This document shows positions 50,255-58,461 of a stretch of DNA of 64,000 nt, in pieces. Source of the stretch: JAJXZP01 sp963787185 (GTDB lineage: Bacteria > Spirochaetota > Spirochaetia > Treponematales > Rectinemataceae); the NCBI GenBank assembly GCA_963787185.1, contig CAWBCC010000014.1:620001-684000 (forward strand). The letters run 5' to 3'. The notes under the pieces were generated by a model that saw nothing but the letters and a program-made list of their open reading frames with translations, ran no database searches and was not told the DNA's origin. Within the stretch, counting starts at the first letter, position 1. Every line of letters begins with the position of its first letter. A program made the position numbers and the translations under genes.

Positions 50255-50878
50255 ATGTCCAAAAGCGCAAAAAAGATTCGCATCTTCTCCGCCCTGGAAG
50301 TGGCAAATCTCTGCGGTGTGGTCAACCAAACCGCCATCAACTGGATTCGCAACGGCTATCTCAAGGCCTTCACCACCCCGGGTGGTCAATATCGAATTTA
50401 TGCAGAGGACCTCACGGAATTTCTCGACTCCAGAGGCATGCGAATCCCTACCGAACTCGAAGAGCGTTTCAAGGATGATGTCAACTGGTCCTCTATCCTG
50501 GTCGTGGACGACGACGCCGAGCTCAATGACCTTCTCAAGCGTTGGTTCGAGCGAAAACTGAGTTCCTTTACGATCCACCAGGCCTTCGACGGTTTCGAGG
50601 CAGGCCGGCTGATCGCCGAAAAACGCCCGGGCTTCGTCGTTCTCGACATCGATCTGCCTGGAGTCAATGGTCACGCCCTCTGCCGCAAGATAAAGGACGA
50701 CCCCGTTTTCGGCAAGCCTTTTATCATAGCCATGACCGGGCTCGACCGTCCCGAAGAGAGTCAGGCCATCCTCGCCGAAGGGGCCGATGCCTTTTTCGCC
50801 AAGCCTCTCGACTTCGAATCGGTGGCCGCTTCGGTTTCCGAGCTCGTCGGCAAGGCGAGGGCCCGTGATGCCCAGTAA
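50255..50878 (+). CDS. Response regulator with N-terminal MerR/excisionase-type DNA-binding domain
   Basis: 207 aa from ATG 50255. Residues 8-58 form an excisionase-like winged helix-turn-helix (IFSALEVANLCGVVNQTAIN, then WIRNGYLKAFTTPGGQYRIY; the 'TPGGqyRi' turn is typical). A receiver domain follows with acidic pocket VVDDDAE (85-87), phospho-acceptor Asp131 in VVLDIDLPG, switch Thr161 and Lys183. The order HTH then receiver reverses the usual receiver–effector layout. No histidine kinase is adjacent. It is followed at once by a single-domain receiver. Confidence 0.87.
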   Translation: MSKSAKKIRIFSALEVANLCGVVNQTAINWIRNGYLKAFTTPGGQYRIYAEDLTEFLDSRGMRIPTELEERFKDDVNWSSILVVDDDAELNDLLKRWFERKLSSFTIHQAFDGFEAGRLIAEKRPGFVVLDIDLPGVNGHALCRKIKDDPVFGKPFIIAMTGLDRPEESQAILAEGADAFFAKPLDFESVAASVSELVGKARARDAQ

Positions 50879-51239
50879 GGGTCTTGTCCTCGTCGTCGAG
50901 GATGAGGACTCGATCCGCCTTTCGCTTCGCGACTATCTCGTCAAAAAGGGGTACGACGTACTGGTGGCCTCGGACGGCGTCGGAGCCATTAAACTGATTC
51001 TCGACTATCAAGTCGATATAATCGTATCGGATTATCGCATGGAGATACTCGGAGGCGACTACTGGATTCGCTTCCTGCGAACCTACTGCTCGAACACCCG
51101 GATCATAATCACCTCGGGTTTTCTGCATCCGGATTTCGATATTCCATTCGAAGTCGTCTACAAACCTTTCGACTATGAAGAGCTCGAGAAGCGCATCGTA
51201 GCGCTTCTGGTCTCAAGTTCCGGAGCCACGGAGAAATAG
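50868..51239 (+). CDS. Single-domain response regulator (CheY-like)
   Basis: 123 aa from ATG 50868 (GTG 50865 is also possible), overlapping the preceding gene's end by 11 nt. Receiver residues: EDED acidic pocket (11-14), Asp55 in IIVSDYRM, Thr89 in IIITSG and Lys107 in VYKPFD. It has no output domain. The HTH-receiver gene and this receiver together could make a relay or a heterodimer controlled by an off-site kinase. The acylphosphatase gene begins at the base after the stop. Confidence 0.88.
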   Translation: MPSKGLVLVVEDEDSIRLSLRDYLVKKGYDVLVASDGVGAIKLILDYQVDIIVSDYRMEILGGDYWIRFLRTYCSNTRIIITSGFLHPDFDIPFEVVYKPFDYEELEKRIVALLVSSSGATEK

Positions 51240-51527
51240 GTGCCCTCGGTGTCGGAAGGCGCCTTTCAGGCTACTGTCGAAGGCAGGGTCCAGGGTGTCG
51301 GCTTTCGCTACAGTGCACGAAGAGAAGCGCTCCGTCTCCGCCTCCGCGGCTGGGTACGGAATCTGCCCGACGGCTCGGTCGAACTATGGGTCGAGGGCGA
51401 TCGAAATGCCTTGGATGAATACCGCATTTGGCTCGAGCGGGGCCCTGCCGGCTCCTGGATCAGGGGAGTCCACGTCGAGCCTCACGAGCCGACAGGCTTC
51501 TATTCGACTTTTTCGATCGAGTTCTAG
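51240..51527 (+). CDS. acyP: Acylphosphatase
   Basis: 95 aa from GTG 51240, abutting the receiver stop (a second GTG is at 51249). The signature ATVEGRVQGVGFRYSARREA contains the catalytic Arg in GFRY; the Asn in GWVRNLPDGSVELWVEGD supplies the second catalytic residue. C-terminal strand YSTFSIEF. It hydrolyses acyl phosphates such as acetyl-phosphate, which can phosphorylate response regulators; placing it in the same transcript as two receivers is suggestive (inference). Confidence 0.92.
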   Translation: MPSVSEGAFQATVEGRVQGVGFRYSARREALRLRLRGWVRNLPDGSVELWVEGDRNALDEYRIWLERGPAGSWIRGVHVEPHEPTGFYSTFSIEF

Positions 51528-51609
51528 GCGACGGGCTCGCCGGACGGGCAGGACTCGGATGTCTGCGCGTTGCGTTTTACTCTACCAGGCATTATATTGA
51601 TTGCCGATA

Positions 51610-52692
51610 ATGAAATCGGTAGAGCATAACCATTCGGGGGCAGCCCATATGGCACCGCACAACGTTTCGGAATACATACATTTGCTCCCGAAGACCGAGA
51701 TTCATATACACGCTGAAGCCACGGTCAGCTTCGAGAGTTATTTCGCGCTGAATCGCAAATATCGCGCCGATGTGTCCCTGAAGAGTCCTGCGGATTTTCG
51801 CAAATTGCTCGAGATGGACAGCCTCGAGATGATGATCAGGAATTTCTTCTATCTGCAATCGCTCTTTCGATCCCCGGAGGACTTCGGATACGTCGTGTCC
51901 GATGTGCGCGATTACGCCCTGCGCAACAATATCCGCTACCTCGAGCTTTTTGTCGCACCTTCCATGGTTCTGAAGCGCGGCGACGTGGATTTCGCAGGGA
52001 TCATGGATCCGCTGGTCGAAGGTTTTACCGGAATAGCCGACGCCGGCGGGCCGGACGTACGCTTGCTCGTCGATGTCTCACGAGCCTTCGGCTTCGATAA
52101 CGCCGCGCACAACCTGAGCCTGCTCCTCGATTACCTGTCCAAACATACGACGGATCGTGTTCTCGGCATCGGGTTGGGGGGTCAGGAAGCGGGCAATCCC
52201 TGTAAGGTGTACAAGAACGTTTTCCTTGCGGCCCGCCAGGCCGGGCTTCACGTCGTCGCTCACGCCGGCGAAGAGGTCGGACCCGAGTCGATCCGCGAAG
52301 CGGTGACGGAGCTCGGCGCGGAACGCATCGGGCACGGCACTTCGGCGATGCAGGATCCCTCGCTTATGGATATGCTGAAGGAACGGTCCATCCCCCTGGA
52401 AATATGTCCGACCAGCAACGTGGTCACCGGCAAGTACGTTCAGCGGTACGAGGATCATCCCATCAAGCAATTCTACGAGCGCGGCCTCATCGTGACGCTC
52501 AACACCGACGATCCCGTTCTCTTCGATGTCGAGCTCGAGGATGAATACGCTTTGGTCATGGAGCGGCTCGGCTTCGGCCGAGACAGAATCGCCGGCCTTC
52601 TCAGGAGCGGGATACGTGCCGCGTTCATGGACGAAGCCGCAAAGGCGAAAGCCAACGATGTCCTTAACAAGGCCCTGGCTGCACTCGGCTAG
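51610..52692 (+). CDS. add: Adenosine deaminase-family enzyme
   Basis: 360 aa from ATG 51610; ATG 51649 (GGGGG upstream) is a second candidate. A TATATT box is at 51593-51598. Metal and catalytic elements of the amidohydrolase fold: KTEIHIHAEA (HxH; the usual 'HLDG/HLEG' is HAEA here), HVVAHAGEEVGPESI (catalytic His/Glu), ERIGHGTSAMQDPSLMDML and VTLNTDDPVLF (Asp pair). ICPTSNVVTG is the typical ADA segment. Substrate adenosine or a related purine. The HAEA change at the substrate-binding loop could alter specificity. Confidence 0.88.
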   Translation: MKSVEHNHSGAAHMAPHNVSEYIHLLPKTEIHIHAEATVSFESYFALNRKYRADVSLKSPADFRKLLEMDSLEMMIRNFFYLQSLFRSPEDFGYVVSDVRDYALRNNIRYLELFVAPSMVLKRGDVDFAGIMDPLVEGFTGIADAGGPDVRLLVDVSRAFGFDNAAHNLSLLLDYLSKHTTDRVLGIGLGGQEAGNPCKVYKNVFLAARQAGLHVVAHAGEEVGPESIREAVTELGAERIGHGTSAMQDPSLMDMLKERSIPLEICPTSNVVTGKYVQRYEDHPIKQFYERGLIVTLNTDDPVLFDVELEDEYALVMERLGFGRDRIAGLLRSGIRAAFMDEAAKAKANDVLNKALAALG

Positions 52693-52832
52693 CACGCACT
52701 CTTACTTCGAAAGCCTCGACGCACTCTGCAAAAAAACCGCGAAGACATAATTGCGGATCAGGACTTGACGATTGTCCGGTTTAAAGAGCTAGATTTGAGT
52801 AGGATCACTTGCTATCAAGAAAGGATGCCGAG

Positions 52833-54026
52833 ATGAAACAGATCTTTGCCCTGCCGCTTCTGGTCCTCTTCGCTTCACTGACAATAGCGTGTCAAACCAA
52901 CAAGCCCGTGACTCTCGCGCAAACGGCGCAGGCGACGCAGCCGGTCAGCACGGCCGCAACGGCGAAACCCGGGAATGCGGGAACGAGCCTCATTCGGACC
53001 GAATCGCCGGGCTTTTCTCCCCTGGCGGACAACGGCCGGACTTCCATCGAGTTCTCGCTTGTCTTCGCCAAGAGCGACTCGGTGAAGAGCTGGCAGGTCC
53101 GGATCGCCGGGTCCAACGGCGTTCAGCGATCTTTCTCCGGCTCGGGCTCCAAACTCCCCTCCACTCTTTCCTGGGACGGTACGAACGCTTCGGGCGGCCC
53201 CGCGCCGGAGGGCAGCTACACCGCCGCTCTCTCGGTGGATTACGGCGACGCATACGCGCCGGGCTCGGCCTCGAGCAAGGCCTTCGTGCTCGACAGAACC
53301 CCGCCGACGGTTGCGATCGGCTTGAATCCGCCGGTGTTCGGCCCGATCGAACCTACGGACTCCCTCGCGATCTCTTTGGACGCCCATTCCACCCTGGCCG
53401 CGATCGACGGCTGGGAAATGGAAATATTCGACCCTGCAGGGAATCTCTTCAAGAGCTTCAACGGCAAGGGGTCGAAGGCTTCGATTCTGTGGGACGGCAA
53501 GGGTATCAAGGGCGATCTCGTAGTTTCGGCGGCGGACTACCCCGTAACGGCTAGGGTCCGGGACGAGTACGGAAACTCCGGTGTCGGGAAAAGCACTGTC
53601 CCCATCGATATTCTGGTCCTGAAAACCGCGATGGGATATCGCATCCCCGATACCCGCGTTTTCTTCAAGCCTTTCACCCCGGATTATCAGGACGTTCCGC
53701 CTCAACTGCAGAAGCAAAATATCGCACGGCTCGATGAACTGGCCGTAAAGCTCAAGAAATTCCCCAACTACAAGATCAAGATCATCGGTCACGCGGTGAT
53801 GATCTACTGGAATGATCCGGTCCTCGGAAAGCTCGAGCAGGACACGATTCTCCTCCCGTTGTCCAGGGCTCGCGCCGAGGCCATCAAACAGGCGATGGTC
53901 GAGCGTGGAATCAAGGCCGATCTGATCAGCACGGACGGAGTCGGGGCCGCGGACCAGATCGTTCCCGACAGCGATTTGGCGAACCGCTGGAAAAATCGGA
54001 GAACGGCAGTCTTTCTAGAAAAATAG
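52833..54026 (+). CDS. Lipoprotein with FlgD-like Ig repeats and an OmpA-like C-terminus
   Basis: 397 aa from ATG 52833 (AAAGGATGCCGAG upstream). Lipobox LTIAC near residue 17. Residues about 60-265 hold two Ig-like repeats of the FlgD type: SLVFAKSDSVKSWQVRIAGS with LSWDGTNASGGPAPEGSYTA, and IDGWEMEIFDPAGNLFKSFN with ILWDGKGIKGDLVVSAADYP. The C-terminus, KIKIIGHAVMIYWN, ARAEAIKQAMVERGIKADLI and LANRWKNRRTAVFL, is OmpA-like and would bind peptidoglycan. It resembles lipoproteins of treponemes with the same combination. Likely links outer membrane, wall and surface. Confidence 0.8.
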   Translation: MKQIFALPLLVLFASLTIACQTNKPVTLAQTAQATQPVSTAATAKPGNAGTSLIRTESPGFSPLADNGRTSIEFSLVFAKSDSVKSWQVRIAGSNGVQRSFSGSGSKLPSTLSWDGTNASGGPAPEGSYTAALSVDYGDAYAPGSASSKAFVLDRTPPTVAIGLNPPVFGPIEPTDSLAISLDAHSTLAAIDGWEMEIFDPAGNLFKSFNGKGSKASILWDGKGIKGDLVVSAADYPVTARVRDEYGNSGVGKSTVPIDILVLKTAMGYRIPDTRVFFKPFTPDYQDVPPQLQKQNIARLDELAVKLKKFPNYKIKIIGHAVMIYWNDPVLGKLEQDTILLPLSRARAEAIKQAMVERGIKADLISTDGVGAADQIVPDSDLANRWKNRRTAVFLEK

Positions 54027-54099
54027 CACGGCACTGCCTACGTCGCATGGCGACCGCCCGGTGTGCTGGCGTTATCTCTTCGCGCGGAGGAGTCTCGCA

Positions 54100-55830
54100 A
54101 TGAAGCGTGTATCAGGCGTCGCGCTGGCCGCATGCGCAGCTCTCTCGTGCGTCAGCCCTCCCAGGGCGCAGCCCCAGCAATTCGATTACTCCCCCGATCC
54201 GGCGAGAGTACGCGCCGCCTTCGGGCTCGGCGCCGATCAGATTCCGGACGCCAGACGAATGGACCAGATCGGCCGAGCCATCTGGGGACTCTGCAGAGGA
54301 GTGCACCCCGTGCGCGATTCGCTCGATCTCGTGTTCGACTACAACAATAAGGGCCGTATCGACAAGGAGGAGCTACGCCTGGCTCGCGGCTTTTTCTACG
54401 GTACCGCGCTGCTCGAGCTGAACGAGATCGACCCCGCTCTCGCCGAACGGCTCGCCGCCCCGCCTAGCGTCGTCCTCTCGCAAGATGACCTCAGAATCTG
54501 GGCCGAGTACCTCTTTGGCCGCCCCCGCCAACTGCTCACCCCGCACTTCTTCGCGAATGACTTCGAGCGGAAGCTCGCCGGCGACGGTGCCCGCGCTTTC
54601 GACGAGAGGGCCATCAGGACGGCAGTGGGCCTCGTTTCGCGCGGTGCCGCCGAAGTCTTCCTCAAGGCCCGCCCCGTCGCGGCAAACGGCGGGATGGAGA
54701 TTCCGCTCGTAGTCCGCGGCCCCGTCAAGAACCAGCTCCAAGCCTATGCCGACACGAGCGGCAGTGGTTTCGTGTCGGAGGAGGAAGCTCAGGTGGCCGA
54801 AGCGGCCCTGCGCTCGCCTCATCAAGTCAAAACAGATTTCGATCGGGCGATCGACTTCGAGGGAACGGGGTTCATCAACTACGCCGATATCGAAGAGGCA
54901 CGCCGCACGGCCTACGTCCCGGCCGTAAGCAGTTTCTCATACGTCAAAGGTCCCTTCTCCGTCGTCACCAAGGCGGACGCCCTCCTCGATATCGACGGCG
55001 ATGGTATTATCACCGAGGCTGAGCTTCAAGCCGATGCTGAAGGCCTTGCCTGGGGAGGGGGAGCTCCCAAAGTTCCGCCCAAGCTGCTCGCCGCTTTCGA
55101 TCTGAACGGCGACGGGAAATTGGACGCGAACGAGATTCGGCAAGCCCTGGAATTCTTCAGACCGCATCCGGTCAATCCATCCAACCCATTGGATGCGGGG
55201 CTCGACGCACAGGGCAAGGGATTCCTCTTGCCGGACGAAATCGGAGTCGGAGCCGGTCATACCGCCAAGGGGCGTACGTTGAGCCTCGATGAACGCGTGC
55301 GCATCCTGCGCCTCTCCGCACGGAATGTCCGAGCCGCCGCGACTGCGTCGAATGCTCCGGTTTCCTCGGCGGAGTCGGGCGGCGCTCCAGTCAATCCTTC
55401 GTCCTTCGCCCAGCGACGAATCGATATCACCGGCAAAAAGCTGGCCGTGGTCAGTCTCACCAGCGCAACGAAGAACATAGACCAGGAGGTTCTCGACGGA
55501 ACCACGACCTTCCTGGAGAACGCCTTCGTCAATGTCGGATCGGTATCCATCGTCGATCGAAGCGATATCGACAAGGTCCTGAGGGAACTCGAGCTGCAGT
55601 CGAGCGACGCCTTCGCATCGAACGACACCGCGGCAGTCAAGGTCGGCAAGCTCTCCGGAGCGGACATCATTGTCACCGGGACCATCAGCCTCGTCGGCAA
55701 GAAATACTATCTGAATGTGCGGCTCATTTCGGTCGAAACGGGTGACGTGCTCGCCTCGAGCATAGCCTCCGCCGATTCGCCCGACGGTTTTCTGGAGATG
55801 TGCCAAGAGGCCGCGGCCAAGATGTTCTGA
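54100..55830 (+). CDS. Lipoprotein with six EF-hand-like loops and a CsgG-like C-terminal domain
   Basis: 576 aa from ATG 54100 (GGAGGAGTCTCGCA upstream). Lipobox AALSC (Cys17). Calcium-loop-like sequences: DYNNKGRIDKEE, DTSGSGFVSEEE, DFEGTGFINYAD, DIDGDGIITEAE, DLNGDGKLDANE and DAQGKGFLLPDE; the fourth and fifth are canonical EF-hands. The last ~135 residues (KLAVVSLTSATKNIDQEVLD; VSIVDRSDIDKVLRELELQS; GADIIVTGTISLVGKKYYLN; LISVETGDVLASS) match the CsgG/LpoB-like alpha-beta fold seen in many outer-membrane lipoproteins. The stop overlaps the GH18 gene by 1 nt. The joining of calcium sensing to a CsgG-like fold is unusual. Confidence 0.8.
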   Translation: MKRVSGVALAACAALSCVSPPRAQPQQFDYSPDPARVRAAFGLGADQIPDARRMDQIGRAIWGLCRGVHPVRDSLDLVFDYNNKGRIDKEELRLARGFFYGTALLELNEIDPALAERLAAPPSVVLSQDDLRIWAEYLFGRPRQLLTPHFFANDFERKLAGDGARAFDERAIRTAVGLVSRGAAEVFLKARPVAANGGMEIPLVVRGPVKNQLQAYADTSGSGFVSEEEAQVAEAALRSPHQVKTDFDRAIDFEGTGFINYADIEEARRTAYVPAVSSFSYVKGPFSVVTKADALLDIDGDGIITEAELQADAEGLAWGGGAPKVPPKLLAAFDLNGDGKLDANEIRQALEFFRPHPVNPSNPLDAGLDAQGKGFLLPDEIGVGAGHTAKGRTLSLDERVRILRLSARNVRAAATASNAPVSSAESGGAPVNPSSFAQRRIDITGKKLAVVSLTSATKNIDQEVLDGTTTFLENAFVNVGSVSIVDRSDIDKVLRELELQSSDAFASNDTAAVKVGKLSGADIIVTGTISLVGKKYYLNVRLISVETGDVLASSIASADSPDGFLEMCQEAAAKMF

Positions 55831-56972
55831 TGGAGACATCGGTGTTCTGTCCGATTCGTAAGCAGGGGGCTGACAGGCTTCGAGTTTGTCGGCACCCTGC
55901 TAAGCGCCTCGGCGGTCTGTCTCCGCTCCTTGTTGTCTTGTTCGGGATGGCCGCGACGAGTTGCGCGACCATCCCCGCCTTCCGGCCGATACCCGTCGTA
56001 GCGCAAGGTTATAGAGTACCTTCGGACTTCAGGGTCGTCGGCTATCTCCCCTCATGGTCCGGCGATCCGGCGACACTACAGTTCGACGCGCTGACGCAGA
56101 TCGACTATGCGTTTCTGACGCTGAGACCGGACGGCCGATACGCATTCGTGTACAATTCCGAAAAGTTGAACGGGATCGTGAAGCTGGCGCACGGCCGGGG
56201 AGTGAAAGTGCTGGCCTCGGTCGGCGGATGGAGCGGCAGCACACCGAGCGCTTTCGACGTGGTCTCCTCCGATTCGAATCGTACCACCAGATTCGTCCTG
56301 AACACGCTGGCTCTCATCGACCAATATGACCTCGACGGCCTGGATATCGACTGGGAGTTCCCCTCGGCGCGGGCCGCCTGGCGTTTCGCCCTCTTAATCC
56401 ACGTTCTGGCCGAGGATCTTCATGCGGCCGGCAAACTTTTGACTATAGCGGTCAGCGCCACCGATCGTCATGGAGTCGACATCGAGGACAGCGTCATCGC
56501 GGACGTGGATTTTATCGACATAATGGCCTACGACGATGGCGTCGGAGGCCCGCCGGGCGTTCCTCACTCTACCTATTCATTCTCCGAAAAGGCGCTGAAC
56601 TACTGGCTCGTTTCGCGGGACGTGCCACCGTCCAAGGCCGTGCTCGGCGTGCCGTTCTATGGGAGGAGCCTGAAAAACTACCACGCGCGAACCTTCAAGG
56701 CCATTCTGGCGGGAGATCGCCGCGCAGCCGCGAAAGATATCTCCGACGGCTACGCCTACAATGGTTTCGCTACTATCCGTGCCAAGACCCTGGACCTCGC
56801 CCGCGACCGCGCGGGCGGCATCATGATCTGGCAGATCGCTCAAGACGCAAGCGGAGAAGACTCTCTGCTCAATGCCATCTACGACGCCGTTAAGGAGCCC
56901 ATAGAATATCCGATGACCCGAGACCGCTCATATGCCGAGCGCACATGGACTTCGCCGCTTTTCGCGCGTTGA
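55830..56972 (+). CDS. Glycoside hydrolase family 18 lipoprotein
   Basis: 380 aa. ATG 55830 overlaps the previous stop by 1 nt (TGATG). A signal peptide with lipobox AATSC precedes the GH18 TIM barrel: RVVGYLPSWSGDPATLQFDA, KVLASVGGWSGSTPSAFDVV (SxGG motif), YDLDGLDIDWEFP (catalytic DxxDxDxE, Glu last), VDFIDIMAYDDG and VLGVPFYGRSLKNYH. It would cleave beta-1,4-linked N-acetylglucosamine polymers (chitin, peptidoglycan or similar). Translational coupling to the EF-hand/CsgG-like lipoprotein suggests they work together. Confidence 0.9.
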   Translation: METSVFCPIRKQGADRLRVCRHPAKRLGGLSPLLVVLFGMAATSCATIPAFRPIPVVAQGYRVPSDFRVVGYLPSWSGDPATLQFDALTQIDYAFLTLRPDGRYAFVYNSEKLNGIVKLAHGRGVKVLASVGGWSGSTPSAFDVVSSDSNRTTRFVLNTLALIDQYDLDGLDIDWEFPSARAAWRFALLIHVLAEDLHAAGKLLTIAVSATDRHGVDIEDSVIADVDFIDIMAYDDGVGGPPGVPHSTYSFSEKALNYWLVSRDVPPSKAVLGVPFYGRSLKNYHARTFKAILAGDRRAAAKDISDGYAYNGFATIRAKTLDLARDRAGGIMIWQIAQDASGEDSLLNAIYDAVKEPIEYPMTRDRSYAERTWTSPLFAR

Positions 56973-56999
56973 TCCAGAGCGACGATCGGAAGCCATTTC

Positions 57000-57034
57000 G
57001 AACAGAAACCCCGGTGCATCCGGGGTTTCTGTTC
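57000..57034. terminator. 15-bp perfect hairpin between the GH18 gene and tRNA-Gly
   Basis: GAACAGAAACCCCGG (57000-57014) pairs with CCGGGGTTTCTGTTC (57020-57034) around TGCAT. It lies between convergent units, so it probably terminates both; no long U-tract follows on either strand. On the minus strand it begins one base after the tRNA 3' end. Confidence 0.6.
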
Positions 57035-57035
57035 G

Positions 57036-57106
57036 AGCGACCGACGGGAGTCGAACCCGCTTCTCGAGCTTGGGAAGCTCGGGTAATACCGGTATACGAC
57101 GGTCGC
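57036..57106 (-). tRNA. tRNA-Gly (anticodon CCC)
   Basis: Acceptor GCGACCG/CGGTCGC with discriminator T, anticodon loop TTCCCAA on stem CGAGC/GCTCG, and T-arm GGGTTCGACTCCC. The D-arm GTATACCGGTATTAC is typical of tRNA-Gly. Confidence 0.9.
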
Positions 57107-57227
57107 TAGGTTTCGTGTGCGGCTTCCGCCGCACGGCGTCATCCGAGGGTCGGTCGTACTATATCTGTCGCATCCTGAGTCGTCAAGCGATAGGGTCGAA
57201 CGACTGTCCGGCAGAGAGAATAAAGGC

Positions 57228-57254
57228 AAAAAAAAGCCCGGCCGAGCCGGGCTT
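57228..57254 (-). terminator. Strong rho-independent terminator of the sigma factor gene
   Basis: On the minus strand AAGCCCGGC-TCG-GCCGGGCTT forms a 9-bp stem with a 3-nt loop, followed by a run of eight U's (57235-57228). It is 50 nt past the stop at 57307. Confidence 0.9.
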
Positions 57255-57306
57255 CGCTATACGATACGCCGCTTTTATTGCGACGCAGCTTTCTCAGAAT
57301 CGTCGA

Positions 57307-58176
57307 TTACGCGACGTAACTCTGCAGAATTTCCGAGCGGCTAGGATGCGATAGTCGCTTAAGAGCGTTCTTCTCGATCTGCCGAATTCTCTCTTTGGTG
57401 AGCTTGAAACGATCGCCGATTTCTTTGAGGCTCATGGCACGCCGCCCATTGAGCCCGAATCGATATTCGACGACCTCGCGCTCCTTGTCCGAGAGGGTGT
57501 GCAGCACGTCGTCGATGTCCGACTTCAGCCCCTGTTCGACGACGTAGTCTTCGGGCGCGGTATATGCCGTGTTCTCGACGAAGTCCCCCACGACCGAGGA
57601 GTCGCGTTCGTCGAACACCGGGGTCTCCAAGGAGACGAGCTCTCTGCTTACTGCGACCAGGTCCGCCACATGTTCGGGTTCCATCTCGAGCAGCCGGGCT
57701 ATCTCGCGCATCTCTTCATCCTCGGTCATGGCTCCTTCCAGCATTTTTCGGGCCTTTTCGATCTGGACGAGCTCATTGGCGCGGTTCAGAGGAAGTCGGA
57801 TCATTCTCGATTTTTCGCAGATTGCCTTGAGTATAGCCTGGCGGATCCACCACACGGCATAGGATATGAAGTGATAGCCTTTATCCACATCATAGCGCTC
57901 TATGGCATTTATGAGACCTATATTACCTTCCGAAATGAGATCGGCGAGGGGAAGGCCCTGGTTCTGATACTTCTTGGCCACATTCACGACGAAGCGGAGG
58001 TTGGACTTGACGAGCATATCCTTGGCAGGCTTCTCGCCTTTGGCCGCGGCACGCGCATATGTATCTTCCTCCTCTCGCGAAAGAAGCGGGATCCTGTTTA
58101 TTTCCTTGAGGTACATCGAAAGAACATTTTCGTCACAGCCTCCGTTATCATTCAAGCAGGAATTTTTTCTGGCCAT
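57307..58176 (-). CDS. RNA polymerase sigma-70 family factor (group 2-like, no region 1.1)
   Basis: 289 aa from ATG 58176, preceded by AAGGAGGTT. Region 1.2 (LSMYLKEINRIPLLSREEED), region 2 (VKSNLRFVVNVAKKYQNQGL, then DLISEGNIGLINAIERYDVD, the -10 reading FISYAVWWIRQAILKAI), region 3 and region 4 (LSDKEREVVEYRFGL, LKEIGDRFKLTKERIRQIEK) are complete. The absent region 1.1 and short length point to a secondary factor of the RpoS/SigB-like group 2 rather than RpoD. The promoter region upstream is unusually A/T-rich. The terminator follows. Confidence 0.92.
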   Translation of the reverse strand: MARKNSCLNDNGGCDENVLSMYLKEINRIPLLSREEEDTYARAAAKGEKPAKDMLVKSNLRFVVNVAKKYQNQGLPLADLISEGNIGLINAIERYDVDKGYHFISYAVWWIRQAILKAICEKSRMIRLPLNRANELVQIEKARKMLEGAMTEDEEMREIARLLEMEPEHVADLVAVSRELVSLETPVFDERDSSVVGDFVENTAYTAPEDYVVEQGLKSDIDDVLHTLSDKEREVVEYRFGLNGRRAMSLKEIGDRFKLTKERIRQIEKNALKRLSHPSRSEILQSYVA

Positions 58177-58461
58177 TGGCAACCTCCTTGGGCACATACC
58201 ATTATGCATGAAGCGTGCCAAAACCGCAGCGAATACCATTGAGTGTGTAAGAATAACGCAAGGCTATATTTTATAAAGAATTAGTTGAACAATGCCGAAA
58301 TGTGCTCCCTGAACATCCGGCCAAATAGGACATTTCAAAAGCGTTTTGAGAGAAAAATAGTCAACATTTTGGATTGTTCAGCTACGAGAATCTTTCGGCA
58401 TCATTACGAGCCGTATCTTTTCGATACAATCGACAGAACTATTCTCGAATCTGTATCGATT
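58177..58461. other. Gene-free, A/T-rich region upstream of the sigma factor gene
   Basis: Nothing coding is seen in about 285 nt. The stretch 58200-58460 is clearly richer in A/T than the surrounding sequence and includes TATAAA and TATATT-like hexamers on the minus strand (near 58270-58285). It probably holds the promoter and control sites of the sigma gene. A pair CGATACA/TGTATCG (58429-58474 region) is too short and far apart to call. Confidence 0.45.

Noticed and set aside
52765..52794. TTGACG–18–CTAGAT as promoter of the Ig/OmpA-like lipoprotein
   Set aside because: The -10 is poor and the spacer long; too uncertain to list as a feature.
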